From positions 30,325,590-30,389,589 of the forward strand of contig NC_053153.1 of NCBI RefSeq assembly GCF_016808335.1: a stretch of 64,000 bases of DNA. Reading direction: 5' to 3'. Of the stretch, positions 11,200 through 23,247 are shown in pieces. Source of the stretch: Panicum virgatum. Lineage: Eukaryota > Streptophyta > Magnoliopsida > Poales > Poaceae. The position numbers were made by a program, and so were the translations under genes. The notes under the pieces are model-generated. The model had not been told where the DNA came from and did not search any database. It worked only from the letters and a program-made list of their open reading frames with translations. Position 1 is the first letter of the stretch; each line of letters begins with the position of its first letter.

Positions 11200-11327
11200 C
11201 CCCTCCTCCTCCTCCTCCTCCTCCTTCCCCTCTGACCCCTTCCATCGGACTCCAAGGTCAGTCAACCCCCTTCGCCTAGAAACCCAAAATAATTCTTCCC
11301 CTTCCGGCGACCATTTCCACCTACAAT
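11200..11327. repeat. Direct duplication, copy 2
   Basis: Second copy of the block at 10384-10502, with small differences such as GGTCAG for GGTTAG. It forms the sequence just before the ATG at 11326. Confidence 0.85.
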
Positions 11328-11972
11328 GGTAACTGAGGATGGAGACTCTTCGTCGACAGGTCAGCGCAAGCTAGGGAAGGTCCGGATCCTGCCTCCTCCT
11401 CGTCAGCTAAATCCGAGTGCCATCGACAGGCCATCCGAATGGATTACAAGAATCGAAGAACCCATATGCAGAGAGGTAAGTTCTCCTTAGTTCTCCCTCG
11501 TATCTCCATTTTTCTCCATTGATTCGGTTTGCAGCATTAAAATGTAGATTAGCCATCCTTCACTTCACTCAGTTAAAGAAGAAATGATTCCTAACCAAAC
11601 CCATGAAAATAACGGTCCACCTGCTTTGTTAGGTCCATGATGCTGATTCATCTCATAATCAATCCTAACTGGCGACTTTTCATTGAGTGAGTACTCCACC
11701 GTGTGGTAATATAATGACTACTTAGATATCACCTGTACCTTTGTATGGAACTTTGATTTCCAAATAGAAAAAGATTTATGGCTACTCCATGAAACATTAG
11801 GTGCATGTAACTATAGCTCATATTCTTGAACAATGCAGCATTGAATGTACACTCTTTCCTGATGACCATGTTCACTCAAAAGATTTTGAAAACAAAAAAA
11901 ATTCTGAAAGTTTTCTTTCCCTTCCAGGAATCACGCAGTAGGCTGTACCTAAAGAGGAGATTTGTCTACTGA
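11326..11972 (+). CDS. Unrecognised small two-exon ORF (64 aa)
   Basis: Exon 1 (11326-11475) is 50 codons from ATG to a consensus donor GTAAGT. A matching acceptor TTCCAG at 11922-11927 opens exon 2 (11928-11972), which continues in phase 0 and stops at TGA. The predicted protein is basic toward its C terminus, contains KVRILPPPRQL and IDRPSEWITRIEEP segments, and has no domain I recognise. It may be the first exon of a longer host gene truncated by capture, because exon 2 ends only 30 bp before the transposon at 12003. No function is proposed. Confidence 0.35.
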
Positions 11973-12002
11973 ATCATCAATCTGGATCACGTTAGCCACA
12001 TA

Positions 12003-13082
12003 GGGTGCATTTGGTTACCTGCATTAGACCCTAACCAGGCTTCAGTAATACAAGTTGGACTTGTTTGGATGGCTGCACAGTTAGCCAGGCTCTAGCAATG
12101 CAAAGAGGGCCCGCTGGCCTGGCATAGCTAGTACGTGAAATTCGGCCGCACTAGCTAAGCCAGGCTCCGTCTGCGCCACCCGTGAACTCCACTATCCACT
12201 CACCTCCCTTGTCAGTCACTGCCGCGGCCTTTCCCTCACCTCCGCCCACTGCATCCCTTTCGTCTCCGCCTCTGGCCTCCGGCGAGCGCATGCGGCCATC
12301 GGAGCACCCGCGTGGAACCACGCCAGACCTCAGTTCTCCTGCACGCATGGCCAGTCACATGATGGATGCGCTCCCGGCAAGTCGGAGCTCGCCCGCCCCG
12401 CAAAGCTCGCCTGCGTGACCGGTGGCGATGCATAGCCCACGACGGCCTTCAGTGCGCTGCAGGCTCAGGCCCCATGGCGGCCGGTTGCCCCAGCCTTAGC
12501 TGAACTTAGATGAGGCAATGGCGACACAAAGAAATTCCATGAATCAGAACTTCAAATCACCTTTCTCTTGCCTAATTCGATCTGATTCATGGGCGACGCA
12601 CCTCAAGATCTTGCCGGGGAAATAAACGGTCAACATTACTTGGTGATTTGTTTGATTTGATTTTGATCTTAAAGAGAAGGGCAATCAGAAGCCCTTTTTT
12701 CCTTTTTTTTTCTTGTTCATTCTTATTCCTTTTATGCTTCCCAGACTACACCGCCAGAGAGCCCATAGCATGCTTGCAGAAACGGCTGTGCTCATTCACC
12801 GCCGGCGCCTCCTTCGCTCATTAGATGGACGGTTGCCAGAGCTGGCGGCCATTGGACCGGCGAGCCTGACTGCTGTGGCAGTGTGGCATTTGTGGAAGGA
12901 GTGCTGTAAGCTTACCCTTGAAAAGAGAAGGTGATTTTACCCAGAGCAATGCGTGCAACCAAACAAGAACGATTCTATACAGACTTAGTAGATACATGCA
13001 ACCAAACATGATGTAGTTGTATTGTACTAGCCTGGCTTACGATCTAAGCCTGACCAAACTAGTACATGAACCAAACAGACGC
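12003..13082. mobile_element. Non-autonomous DNA transposon, about 1.08 kb
   Basis: The ends are imperfect inverted repeats: GGGTGCATTTGGTT at the left and AACCAAACAGACGC at the right (10 of 14 positions agree). Related subterminal text occurs on both sides (GCCAGGCT...GCAA and TTGTACTAGCCTGGC). The trinucleotide ATA lies on both flanks, a possible 3-bp duplication. The GC-rich interior (12170-12480) carries Ser/Pro-rich ORFs that may be an acquired fragment. It contains no transposase, and superfamily assignment is uncertain. Confidence 0.5.
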
Positions 13083-13310
13083 ATAAGCCTCTCGCACCTA
13101 TATAGGTCACCCATTTTACCTACCTGTTCCACCTCACACTTACCTGAAAAGGCCAGATTGTATACATCCACTAAGCAATCATTGCCCCTAGGTTAATGAC
13201 GTCTTATTTAGTAGCCCATACCACAGTTTGTCAAATAACATCTGCAGTCTCTTCATTCTAACATGGATACCAATTCCATTCATATTTTTTAATTCAAACA
13301 AATGTGGGAG

Positions 13311-13810
13311 ACATCAATGGAAGGTCTAATAAGTTTAACCAAGAAAACTACCCCATCTAATTATCATTATATTTGTGAAAAGAATAGTGGCTCATTGTCT
13401 GACAAGGTAAAGTATCCCTACCATGACTTGGCAGGCCGCTTGCTAAAGCTTATCTCGCATTCTCAAAAGTTCTGACAAGTTCTGTTTGCGGCTAACACAG
13501 ATGGATGAACTTGCTTGCTTTGCTTCTGGTATGCTGGCATTAGGAGCCTCTGGTTATGGTCCGGAAAAATCTGAGCAAATTATGAATCTTGCAAAAGAGG
13601 TAAACACTCTAGGCAATCCTCGTTTGATACTGAAGTTTTCAAGTCTTTGCATTTTACTTTGAGATCAAATATGCTTTTCTGCTTGCTGATCGAACTTCTC
13701 TTTTTTTTCCCTTTCCATTCATGTCATAGCTTGCTAGGACCTGCTATAATTTCTACCAAACCACTCCCATGAAGTTGTCTGGCGAGAATTATTTTTCCCA
13801 TGCTGGACAG
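13311..13810 (+). pseudogene. Class I alpha-1,2-mannosidase fragment, three exons
   Basis: Three consecutive in-phase exons (13311-13406, 13501-13599, 13730-13810) with GT-AG borders encode about 92 residues of a glycosyl hydrolase family 47 enzyme, the Golgi/ER mannosidase that trims Man9 N-glycans. Recognisable blocks are YICEKNSGSLSDK, then MDELACFASGMLALGASGYG, then [13 protein letters not shown]. No stop interrupts them. Upstream catalytic-barrel exons and the following exon are not in the flanking DNA, so the full gene of over 500 residues is absent. Retained introns show a DNA-level copy rather than a retrocopy, which fits Helitron capture. Confidence 0.85.
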
Positions 13811-14210
13811 GTAGTATGGCAACCTGCATTTTTCCTTTTGCCACAGCGGTGTTCATTATAGCACCTGAAGAATCCCTGGATTTTGAACTGCACCACAGCA
13901 GCTGCTCTATTATCCATGTTCTTCTTTTGCCACCATCGCTGTTCATTATAGATGTTCTCTGTACATCCAATGCGGCCATCTAATCCCTTTATTTTCGCTG
14001 TTCTCTTAGTATTGTAAAATGTGTGACAGATAAAACTACTTTAGAATGATTCTGTACTTCATGCTTAATTTCTTATGTACTATACTCTTCCAATTCTCTT
14101 TGCACATGGCATGTCTCCTAGCATCATTACCTGCTCTACCTCTTAACCACGCTTCTAATAACCGGATTGATGCCTAGATTGTTCACAAAGTGATGCCCGT
14201 CTTTCAAGTC

Positions 14211-14239
14211 CGCGCGCGAAAGCACGCGTCATGCTCTAG
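14211..14239 (+). other. Helitron-type 3' terminus
   Basis: An imperfect 6-bp GC stem with GAAA loop is followed by eight bases and CTAG at 14236-14239, then T. This is the arrangement of a plant Helitron 3' end. Confidence 0.55.
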
Positions 14240-17080
14240 TTAATGTTGTCAAGTTGATAGCTGCAGGTATAACACTTCTGGCCTCCAGACGCTGAAGAGG
14301 ACGTCCTGCTGAAATTTTTGTGTTCATTAGTACATATTCACATAATACACATGCATGCATCTATAATATAGATTCTATATCATGAATCTTATCAGGAAGA
14401 CAAATATTTAGCATCTTGCTAAACCTTTTTCAAGAGATATGGTTGATGAATACCTCAAACATGCTTTCACGTATCGTCTATAAAGGAATTAAAAAAAGTG
14501 AACAAAATGGTAGACAAAATGCCTCATTGACTTGTCAAATCACATTCATCTCTTCTATCCATCAAACAAAGACAATTCAAAGTGTTTCTACAATACACCC
14601 CGCATAGACTAATAATCAATGGGGCCGGGTCTACCCAGAGAGTGCTTACGTGTGGCCGGAAATCGATGTAGATTGATCGAGGGCAAGCTAGCATCGGTAG
14701 TGGTGCGACGGGGAGATCTAGTGAAGCAGAGACGTGGAGAGAAGAGAGGAGGGCCACCACGATCAGATTTGAGAAGATCTATGACCCTGTTGGTTTTCTG
14801 CAGCTTTTTTAGCCTCTATCATGTCAAAAGAAATTTACCATTTAGAAGTATAAATAAAATATGTTTAAAGTTTCTTTTTGACAGATGAGTGCTAATTCGG
14901 GAATAATCATAGTGTAGAATTTTGTGTTTCTATAGTTCACAATAACCATAGTGTAGAATTTTCACTTTTTTATTTGTTATGCTATATGTAAACAATTAAA
15001 TGAATTTTCGGATAAAATAGAAAAATATTTTAGTGGCGGGTTAGGGGTTGACCGACTCTAAAATACTCACCCGCCCCTACAAATAATTTTCAAATTTATT
15101 TCAAGAATTCATTTAATTCAAAAAAATAGCAGAACACAAAGAAAGTGAAATTTTTACTATAAACCCATTGTGATCTGTAAAACTAGAAAAATATTAAAAA
15201 CATAAAGTAATTATGAGTGTGGAAACCATAAAGTGTGCCTTGAGTTGTATGAGAGAGAATAGTGAATTAGTTATATAATATGGTTTCACACTCTTAACGA
15301 TTATATACACTGAAATATGGTTTTGATCTATTTTTAGATTTTACATGTCACAATAGTCTTATGGTAAAAATTTTATTTTTTCATAGGTTTCGCCTCATGT
15401 TTTCATTTAAACAAAATTTTAGAATAAAAAAATTATTTTAGGGATAGGTGGGGGCATTGATCCGTCCTTACAAATGATTTTTAGGCGGGTGAACCTGTCA
15501 GCCACCCTTGGAAGTGGAGCTGGGACTTCTTAAGTGGTGGGGATCCCCGAGATAAGCAAGCTGCAAAGCTATTAGCTGAATCAAGTGCTGGCAAATCATC
15601 GGGCCACCAGCATCATCTCTCCGGCGCTCTCTCTGCCTTATCTCTATCCTCACGCCAGGTTCTGCCCACCTCTCTCTCTCAGTCTCTATCTCCCAGTCAT
15701 CTCTCTCCTGCTCCCTCGCCGCCTCATCTTCGGGCATCCTATGGTGTCGGCGGCTGGGCGGGCGCACGGCGGTGGAGCCACGACGCGAGTGCATGCCGTG
15801 GCCTCCTACAATCATAAGACCCTCACAATCTGCACTTTAGTTCTTTTTCCAACTTTATATAGTTTCTGGGTGCATAGATTTCTACTTTATTTAGGATAAA
15901 AATGCATATGAAATATTTAGACTCTAAAAATTTTCTAATCAAATTGATACTTAAAATTGGTCGCTAAGAAGCGACGATAGGGCACGGTGTGGGAGCGGTG
16001 CGCACAGTGGGCGTTGTGTGGCAGGCGCGGCGTTGCGGGCGCTGTGGGGTGTGGCGCGGCGAGCGCGGAACAGCACGGTGAGCAGCTGCTACTCAACTGC
16101 TGCTGGATGATTTTTTATTTTTTATTCAATATGTAGGGGCGACTCATATCCTTACCTACCCCTAAAAATCCAATTCTAAAGGAGGATGAGGATATAGCCC
16201 GCACCTAAAAAATAGATTTTCAGGATGCATTACTGCCCTGCAAAACACACTTTTAGCTATGAAAAGCCGAGGCGGGTACCGCATCTACCCGCCCCACCCT
16301 AAAGAATTTGTTTTCAATTGCCCCTACAAACAGTTTACTTAGACCGACTCCAACAACAATGTGCATTTTTAATAAGCAAATTAAACTTTGCCTCACTTAT
16401 ACGGTATTTTGCCTTTCCTTCTCACGACTCCATCTCCAACAGCAAATGCATCTCGGGCAAAGAGAAGAAAACAGACCCCTCCATCAAAAGCATAGGAGGA
16501 GAGAGGTGAGTCATTAGAGAGGTGAGTCAAAATGCATGCTCATTTGCATCATCTGTTAGAAGAGGAATCGGTAATGCACAGTACAGCTCCGAAATGCATA
16601 TATGTGTTTGACTTCTCTGTTGAAGTCAGCCTTAGTAGTGGAGCACGTTGAACATTAGTAGTATCGCCATTACGTATCGCAGGCTTGGGGTATATTTACT
16701 CCTGATGGGCCTATCAGAAAGAGTCGTCAAGGATGGAAGAAAGAAGCCTCGGTGTGACCATAGAGTTCACCTCTATTTATACTAACATTAGCAAGCCTTG
16801 ATTACTTTTGTAAAGGCGTATCTCTTGAATATGGATATAGAACTAACTAATGATCAGAACTGGCAAATTCCATTTATGGAATTTTCATACCTGTCACCCA
16901 AACTAGAATCCATTGAAATTCCCGATGCTACATGAGTTTCCAATTACATACGCATAGAAATATATACCTCCTTTCTTTTCTTCTCTTCTTGTACTAAAAA
17001 TATTAATTATCTCTATTTTTATTTTTAAAGAGTTTTTTTTAGATTACACAGTACAACTGAGACACCCACAAAGCATACAC
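14240..17080. other. Gene-free repeat-rich region with inverted GGGCGGGT-type motifs
   Basis: Motifs like GGCGGGTTAGGGG, ACCCGCCCCTA, GGCGGGTGAACC and TACCCGCCCCACCCTA recur in both orientations at about 15035-15085, 15440-15510, 16135-16200 and 16270-16300. The pattern resembles subterminal repeats of class II elements, but I could not place termini. A C/T-rich block (15600-15740) and an 18-bp near-tandem repeat near 16500 also occur. No gene recognised. Confidence 0.45.
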
Positions 17081-17084
17081 TCAT

Positions 17085-17395
17085 ATCTCTATAAACACAC
17101 ATAGGTAAATTATATCCCTATGAGCATCTTCGAAGACCGAGCCGGCAAATTCTCAAGATTGACGAAGTCACCATAGGCACCTCGCTGTCGACGGAAATGT
17201 CGCCTACCACTGAATGCACAACACCGTTAAATTCCAGAACCATCTCTATGAACACACATAGGTAAATCATATCCCTATGAGCATCTTCGAAGACTGAGCT
17301 GGCAAATTCTCAAGACTGACGAAGTCACCATAGGCGCCTCGCTGTTGACGGGAATGTCGCCTACCACTGAATGCACAACACCGTTAAATTTCAAA
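17085..17395. repeat. Tandem duplication, about 157 bp x 2
   Basis: Copies at 17085-17241 and 17242-17395 both run from ATCTCTAT(A/G)AACACACATA to CACAACACCGTTAAATT(C/T), differing by scattered substitutions that are mostly transitions. Non-coding. Confidence 0.85.
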
Positions 17396-17818
17396 ACATT
17401 CTCTCTCTCAGGAGGAGTCAAATCCAGGACCTCAGATGCTACCGAGACTCTTGTAACCATTAGCCTCCGGGCCCTTTCACAGTCTTTTGAGTTTTAGTGT
17501 GCCATGTGCCATTGACTAGTCGACTGGACAATGATGGGTTTGAAATTATGCAGAATTATCACTTAGCTAGTAAAATCTGAAAATACTGAAATCATAATTA
17601 TAAAGAATGAAATTATGGATTGACACGTATGAATAGGCTATTACATTTTTAATTATAATAACCCGCCACCCATTTCCCAGCCGTATTTTTTACCTTTTCC
17701 ATTTCCCCCCGGAGCATCTGCCCCATCCACCCCCAAACACATTGTTCTCGTGTCTCTCTCCCCGACGCATCTCTCGTCTCTCTCCCTCTCCCCCGATGCA
17801 TCTCTCCCGTGGCCGGTG

Positions 17819-18108
17819 TGTCACAATCGTGACCGCCGGCGATTGCTGCCGATGTGAGAGAACGAGAGGTATCGGATCCAACTCCGGGCAGGCGATGACC
17901 CTGACCCTGGAGGAGTTTCTATTTTTTGTTTTCAGATACACAATAGTGTTCATCCGGTTCCTCCCGTCCGCTTTATCCCGAGTTCGGGTTACACAAAAGC
18001 TGAGCCCACCGGCCAGCGAGATAACACTAAGAATACGTTAACGACATTACAAAGCGTAAACACCGTCGACGCCGACTTCACTGTCTTGACGCGTCAGCCG
18101 GCATGACA
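17819..18108 (-). repeat. 3' LTR of the Reina-like element
   Basis: 290 bp from TGTCACAATCG to GGCATGACA. Its first 90 bp match the truncated LTR at 23157 with scattered substitutions, mostly transitions. Confidence 0.85.
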
Positions 18109-18138
18109 TTTCCCGCTGCTCAAGAAGTTGCTTGATCG

Positions 18139-21100
18139 TCAGACATCACGCCTGAAAAACTCTCCTGGAGGACATACCAATCTTCCCACGTAGCCATGTG
18201 TGCTGGAAGCTTCGCCCATCGGATCAACGCCTGTGGAACTGCCTTTGTTGCCCTTCTTGACCAACCAGCGCTCGAGAAAAGCTTCTGGGTACAGCTCTTT
18301 GACATCCAGTTCTGCAACTTTAGGAAGATCAGAGAAAACAGGTGTATAATTAGGCAAAAATGGTTTCAGTTGGGACACATGGAAGACTGGGTGAAGTTGA
18401 CTACTGGCCGGCAAATCCAACTGATATGCTGCCCGGCCAATCCTGTGTGTTATTTTATATAGTCCAAAGTACTTAAAGGACAGCTTAGGGAATGGTCTGT
18501 TTACTAGAGAGGACTGAGCATATGGCTGCAACTTGAGGAGTACCATCTCTCCCACCTAATATTCTCTATCCACCCTGTTCTTATCAACAGCCATCTTCAT
18601 TTTGTTTTGGGCCTTGGCCAGATGTTCCTTCAACACCCTTGTTTGAGTTTGAATAGTCTGCACCATTTCATGGACTGAATCCCCAGAACCAGGAGTAGAT
18701 TGCATATAGCCATTGTTGGGGTCATATCCATATAGAGCATAAAAGGGAGAACACCCTAATGAGGTATGGAAAGAGGTATTGTACCAGTATTCTGCTTGTG
18801 ACAGCATCTGCTTCCACTGCTTAGGGTCATCATACACCACACAACGCAAGTACATCTCCAAGCACTGGTTAACCCTCTCGGTTTGACCATCGGTCTGTGG
18901 GTGATAGGCCGAGCTGAACAGCAATTGGGTACCCATGAGTCTGAACAACTCCTTCCAAATTGCACTGGTGAATATCTTATCCCTATCTGAGACAATGGTT
19001 TGAGGTAAACCATGTAACTTAATCACATTGTCAAACACAGCTCTTGCAACTATAGCAGCAGTGTAGGGGTGCTTTAGAGGGATGAAGTGAGCATATTTTG
19101 TAAATCTATCCACCATGACCAAAATGACACTATATCCATCCGACTTTGGAAGGCCCTCCACAAAATCCATAGATAGGTCCTGCCAAGCCCCCTGAGGAAT
19201 GGGAAGAGGTTGAAGCAGACCTGCTGGATGGGAATTCAGATGTTTTGCTTGCTGACAAATCTGGCATTGCTTCACAAACTCCTCTACAGCTTGTTTCAAA
19301 CCCCTCCAATGAAAGAGCCTCTTAATACGATGGTAGGATGCCTGAACTCCAGAATGACCTCCTATAGCACTGGAGTGAAAAGCAGCAATTATCTTTGTTT
19401 GCATGGCAAAGTTATTGGCCACCCATAACTTGCCTTTGAATCTGATCAGACCTCTGTCCAAGGTAAAGCCCTGACTGTTGGGACTGTGAACAGCCAGCTC
19501 AGTCAGAAGTTGTTGGGCAGCAACATCAGTTGCATATGAATTCAGCAATTCTTGGATCCAGGTAGGTTGTAATATGGACACAGCTTGGAGAGCAAGGAGA
19601 TGTCCAACTCGGGACAATGCATCAGCAGCTGTATTATCTGTCCCTTTTTTATACACCACTCAGAATTGGAGACCCATCAGTCTATTCATTGCTTTCCTCT
19701 GCATGTTTGAATGCAAATTTTGTTTAGTCAAATATGTGAGACTTTTGTGATCAGTACGAATGATGAACTCTTGATGCTGCAGGTATGATCTCCACCTTTC
19801 TACTGCCATAATGAGAGCCAAAAATTCTTTTTCATAAATAGACAAAGATTTGTGCTGTTGCGATAGGGCTTTGCTCAAATAAGCCATAGGCTAACCATGT
19901 TGCATCAGGACATCCCCTATCCCAATATCAGAAGCATCAGTCTCTATAATGAACTGCTCTGCAAAATTTGGTAAAGCCAGTATAGGAGTAGTAGTCATAG
20001 CTTGCTTGAGCTGGTCAAAAGCCACTTGGGCTGTTGCTAACCACTGGAATTGCTTCTTCCTTAATAATTGTGTCAAAGGATATGCAATAAGGCCATAATG
20101 ATGGACAAACTTCCTATAGTAGCCAGTGAGGCCTAAGAACCCTCTTAACTCAGTAACAGTGGCAGGGACTGGCCATTTGATCATAGCTTCTATTTTTGTA
20201 GGATCAGTAGCCACACTAGCATCAGAGATTATGTGACCCAAGTACTCAAGCTGAGTCTGAGCAAAAGAACATTTGCTTGCTTTCATGTATAACTTGTGTT
20301 CTCTCAGTTTCTCCAAAACCAATTGCAAATGGTGCAAATGTGTGTCAAAATCAGGGCTATAGATCAAGATATCATCTAAGAAAACCATAACAAATTTCCT
20401 CAAGAAAGGTGCCAACATCTCATTCATGATGCATTGGAAGGTGGCTGGTGCATTAGTAAGCCCAAATGGCATTACCTTGAATTGATAGTGGCCTTGATGG
20501 GTCTTGAAAGCCGTTTTATATTCATCTTCAAGTTTCATCCTGGCCTGATGATAACTAGACCTCATATCTAACTTAGTGAAATACTTGGTACCAGCTAATT
20601 CATCCAAAATCTCATCTATGATTGGCATGGAAAATCTGTTCTTCACAGTGGTTGCATTCAGCTTCCTATAATCCACACAGAAACGCTAGGACCCATCCTT
20701 TTTAAGCACCAATAAGACAGAACTAGCAAAAGGGCTACAACTTCTAGTAATTAAACCAGCAGTGAGCAACTGTTGAACTTGTTTTTTCTATTTCATCCTT
20801 TTGATGGGGAGGGTACTTGTAAGGTCTGGAATTAACAGGAGCAGCACCTGGGAGAAGCGGGATGTGATGGTCATAGAAACGAGAAGGTGGTAACTGTTGG
20901 GGATCCTGAAACACATCCTGATACTGCTGCAGAATTTGTTGAACAATTGTTTGATGAGCTATGGGAGGAGGCTCGGGAATAGCTTCAACTACTGCAATAG
21001 CCCAAATATCATTTCCAATGGCCCATTTTCTCACTTTTTGGACTGAAATCTCCTTAATGGTAGCAGCAGGAGACTGAACTCCCTGTAGAAGAACAGACTT

Positions 21101-21500
21101 GCCCTTGGACTGAAATTGCAGGGTCTTAGCAGCCCAGTCACATGTCATGGGACTATTCTGTTGGAGCCAGTCATAGCCCAAAATGGCATCATAGGCAGGC
21201 ATGTCTAATACTTTCATAGCAGTAGTGATTGTATGGCCATTGCACCACCACTCAAAATTTGGAACTCACTCATCAGTGATCACACAATCCCCATTTTCTA
21301 ACCTTACTTGCCGTGGAGACATTGGCACAGTGGAGATACCCAGCATTTGAACAAAAGCTTTACTGATAAAACTATGAGAGCTGCCACTGTCCACTAGAAT
21401 CAATAGAACCTTGTTTTGAACCAGAGCCCTCAGCTTCATGGGCTACCCTTGTTCTGTTCCTGCCAAAGCATTTAAGGATAACTGACAGAAATCAGAAGCT
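18139..21500 (-). pseudogene. Reina-like pol: protease, RT, RNase H, integrase, chromodomain
   Basis: Minus-strand order: protease with VDSGSSHSF (about 21370-21410) and AILGYDWL (about 21180); RT with [22 protein letters not shown] and [10 protein letters not shown] (catalytic DD kept); RNase H with KSLSIYEKEFLALIMAVE and TDHKSL; integrase with an HHCC finger (GGHSGVQ...CQIC) and DDE core (SMDFVEGL, IVSDRDKIF, DGQTERVN); and a chromodomain (LIRWAKLPAHMATWEDW, 18140-18230). In-frame stops lie at 18556, 19660, 19891, 20686, 21266 and 21443. Frameshifts lie near 18245 and in an A-run near 20785. It cannot yield a full polyprotein. Confidence 0.9.
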
Positions 21501-21599
21501 AAAGCATCTTCAACAGCAAGTTGGTTAAGCACTTCTTCTGTCAGTACCACATTCAAATCATTCAAAGCCAAAGCATTAAGTTGAGGTTGAGGTCTTTTT

Positions 21600-22691
21600 G
21601 TACAAGACTTGAGATGATTTGCATCAAATGGCTCACTGCAGTAAAAACATAACCCATTGGCTTTTAAATAGTCTCTAGTTTGCCTTTCCTTTCACAAAGG
21701 ACTAGTATGAGCTCCCCCTTTCTGATCTTGTTTCAAAGTAGGAGTACTGGTCTTTACCTTGCCTTCACTTCTACCCCCATCTAGTTTTGCTTTTATCCAC
21801 TATCTGTTGCTGAATTTTGACTAATAGCATAGCTCTCTCCACTGTTTCAGGCACCTGAGATTGTACCACATTACTGAGTTCAGGTTTCAATCCCTTCAGG
21901 AACTGTGCAGTAAAGAACATCTCTCCCAGAGCACTATTGTGCATAGTCAACTGATATTGGAGATCCTCAAAATTGGATATGTAGTCATCCAAGGTAGAGT
22001 GTTGCTGTAAATCTAGCAACTGTTTCAGTGATTCTCTGTAATCATTGGACTCAAACTTCTTCTCTACTGCTGCAATGAAGGTTGTCCAATCTCCCAAACC
22101 AGACTGCAACTTGTAAACCTTCAGCCACTTAGCAGCTTTCTCCTCCATGTGCATGGTTGCAATGGTTGGCCACATTGTTTCAGGCAGATTGAACAGCTTG
22201 AAATAATCCTCACACTTATCTTTCCAGATACCGGGATTAATCCCCTCAAAACTAGGGAACTGCATCTTAGGCATGAATGTTCTCCGATGGTTATGGTCGA
22301 ATGTGCCACCCTTGTCTCTGTGAGATGCTCGGTGTGGAGGTACATCAGCCCTACTTGCGCCTGGTCCTGTAGTCCCTGATGGGTGGTGCCTATGCTGTGT
22401 TAACCCTGCATCCTCAGTGCTCTCACTAGATGCTGGACTTGGTGGTCGCTCTTGGCGAGTTCTCATCTGGTGTAAGGTCAATTGGGCCACGGCGTTACCA
22501 GTGATTTCCATTTGTTTGGCCAGGATTTGTTGATCCAGTAACATCTGTTCCATCAACTTAGTGGAGACATCAAATTGGGTTTCCATGTGCTGCTGACGGT
22601 GCTCGACAGCACCGACCTTGGCGAACAACACATCCAGACTATCCATAACACTATCCCAATGGGCGTCATCAAATCTAGCACGCTCCTCCAT
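21600..22691 (-). pseudogene. Reina-like gag with zinc knuckle
   Basis: The main frame starts at ATG 22691 and runs about 306 codons to 21771. It has a coiled N-terminal part, then the capsid core with KMQFPSFEGINPGIWKDKC, MHMEEKAAKWLKVYKL, DDYISNFEDLQ and FLKGLKPEL. A frameshift near 21775 and a TGA at 21692-21694 separate the core from the nucleocapsid finger CFYCSEPFDANHLKSC (about 21620-21660). The length is normal for the clade. Confidence 0.85.
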
Positions 22692-23142
22692 GTAGGTGTG
22701 TAGGATTTGGGTTTGGGCAGAAGGCTTAGGGGGCGCCGTGGTGACTACTCCGGAAGTAAGAGACGCAGATTTGACTTGAGATTACCTAGAGAGGCGCGAA
22801 TCGCGGCAGCAAACCGACGGAATGTTGTAGTCGAGCACCGGAACCCACGAGCAGACGTCGAAGTGTTCGACGCCGCGCCTGGTGTAGCAGATCCTCTTTC
22901 TCAGCGGTGAGAGGTCGAGCCGGGAGCATAGGAACTCGTAGAACAAGGCCAGATCCCGCAGCTAAGGACCTAAGCGGTGCAGAAAATATGTGGTCGACGG
23001 CGCTGTCCGGCTAACTGTCGATATGCGAGTACGCCAGATTCGGAGTGAATCGCGGCGGAGCGGGCTGATGTCGCCGAGGAGGCAAATCAACCAACACGGG
23101 ATCACGGGGAGGAGATAGCAGAGGCGTACTGAGGACTTCTGA

Positions 23143-23154
23143 ATCTGATACCAC
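23143..23154 (-). other. Primer binding site of the Reina-like element
   Basis: On the minus strand TGGTATCAGATT begins two bases after the LTR end (CA at 23157-23158 on the plus strand as TG), matching the initiator Met tRNA primer used by chromoviruses. Confidence 0.8.
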
Positions 23155-23156
23155 TT

Positions 23157-23247
23157 GTCACACTCGTGACCGCCGGCGATCGCCGCCGATGTGAGAAAGA
23201 GAGGGATCGGATCCAACTCCGGACAGGCGATGACCCTGACCCGGGAA
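23157..23247 (-). repeat. Truncated 5' LTR of the Reina-like element
   Basis: It begins TGTCACACTCGTGACC and follows the left LTR for about 90 bp (to CCTGACCC), after which similarity ends. The missing 200 bp include the expected LTR promoter. Confidence 0.75.

Larger units (their letters stand above)
3109..14239 (+). mobile_element. Candidate gene-fragment-carrying Helitron, interrupted by a nested LTR cluster
   Basis: The 3' terminus is plausible: GCGCGC-GAAA-GCACGC hairpin at about 14211-14226, eight bases, CTAG at 14236-14239, then T. The proposed 5' end is TCTATATATGAAAGG at 3109, which resembles Helitron 5' ends but follows T rather than A. Between them lie three unrelated gene pieces on + (protease pseudogene, small two-exon ORF, mannosidase exons with introns), which is the usual content of gene-capturing Helitrons. 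Without the nested solo LTR (3828-9761) it would be about 5.2 kb. The left boundary is inference. Confidence 0.35.
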
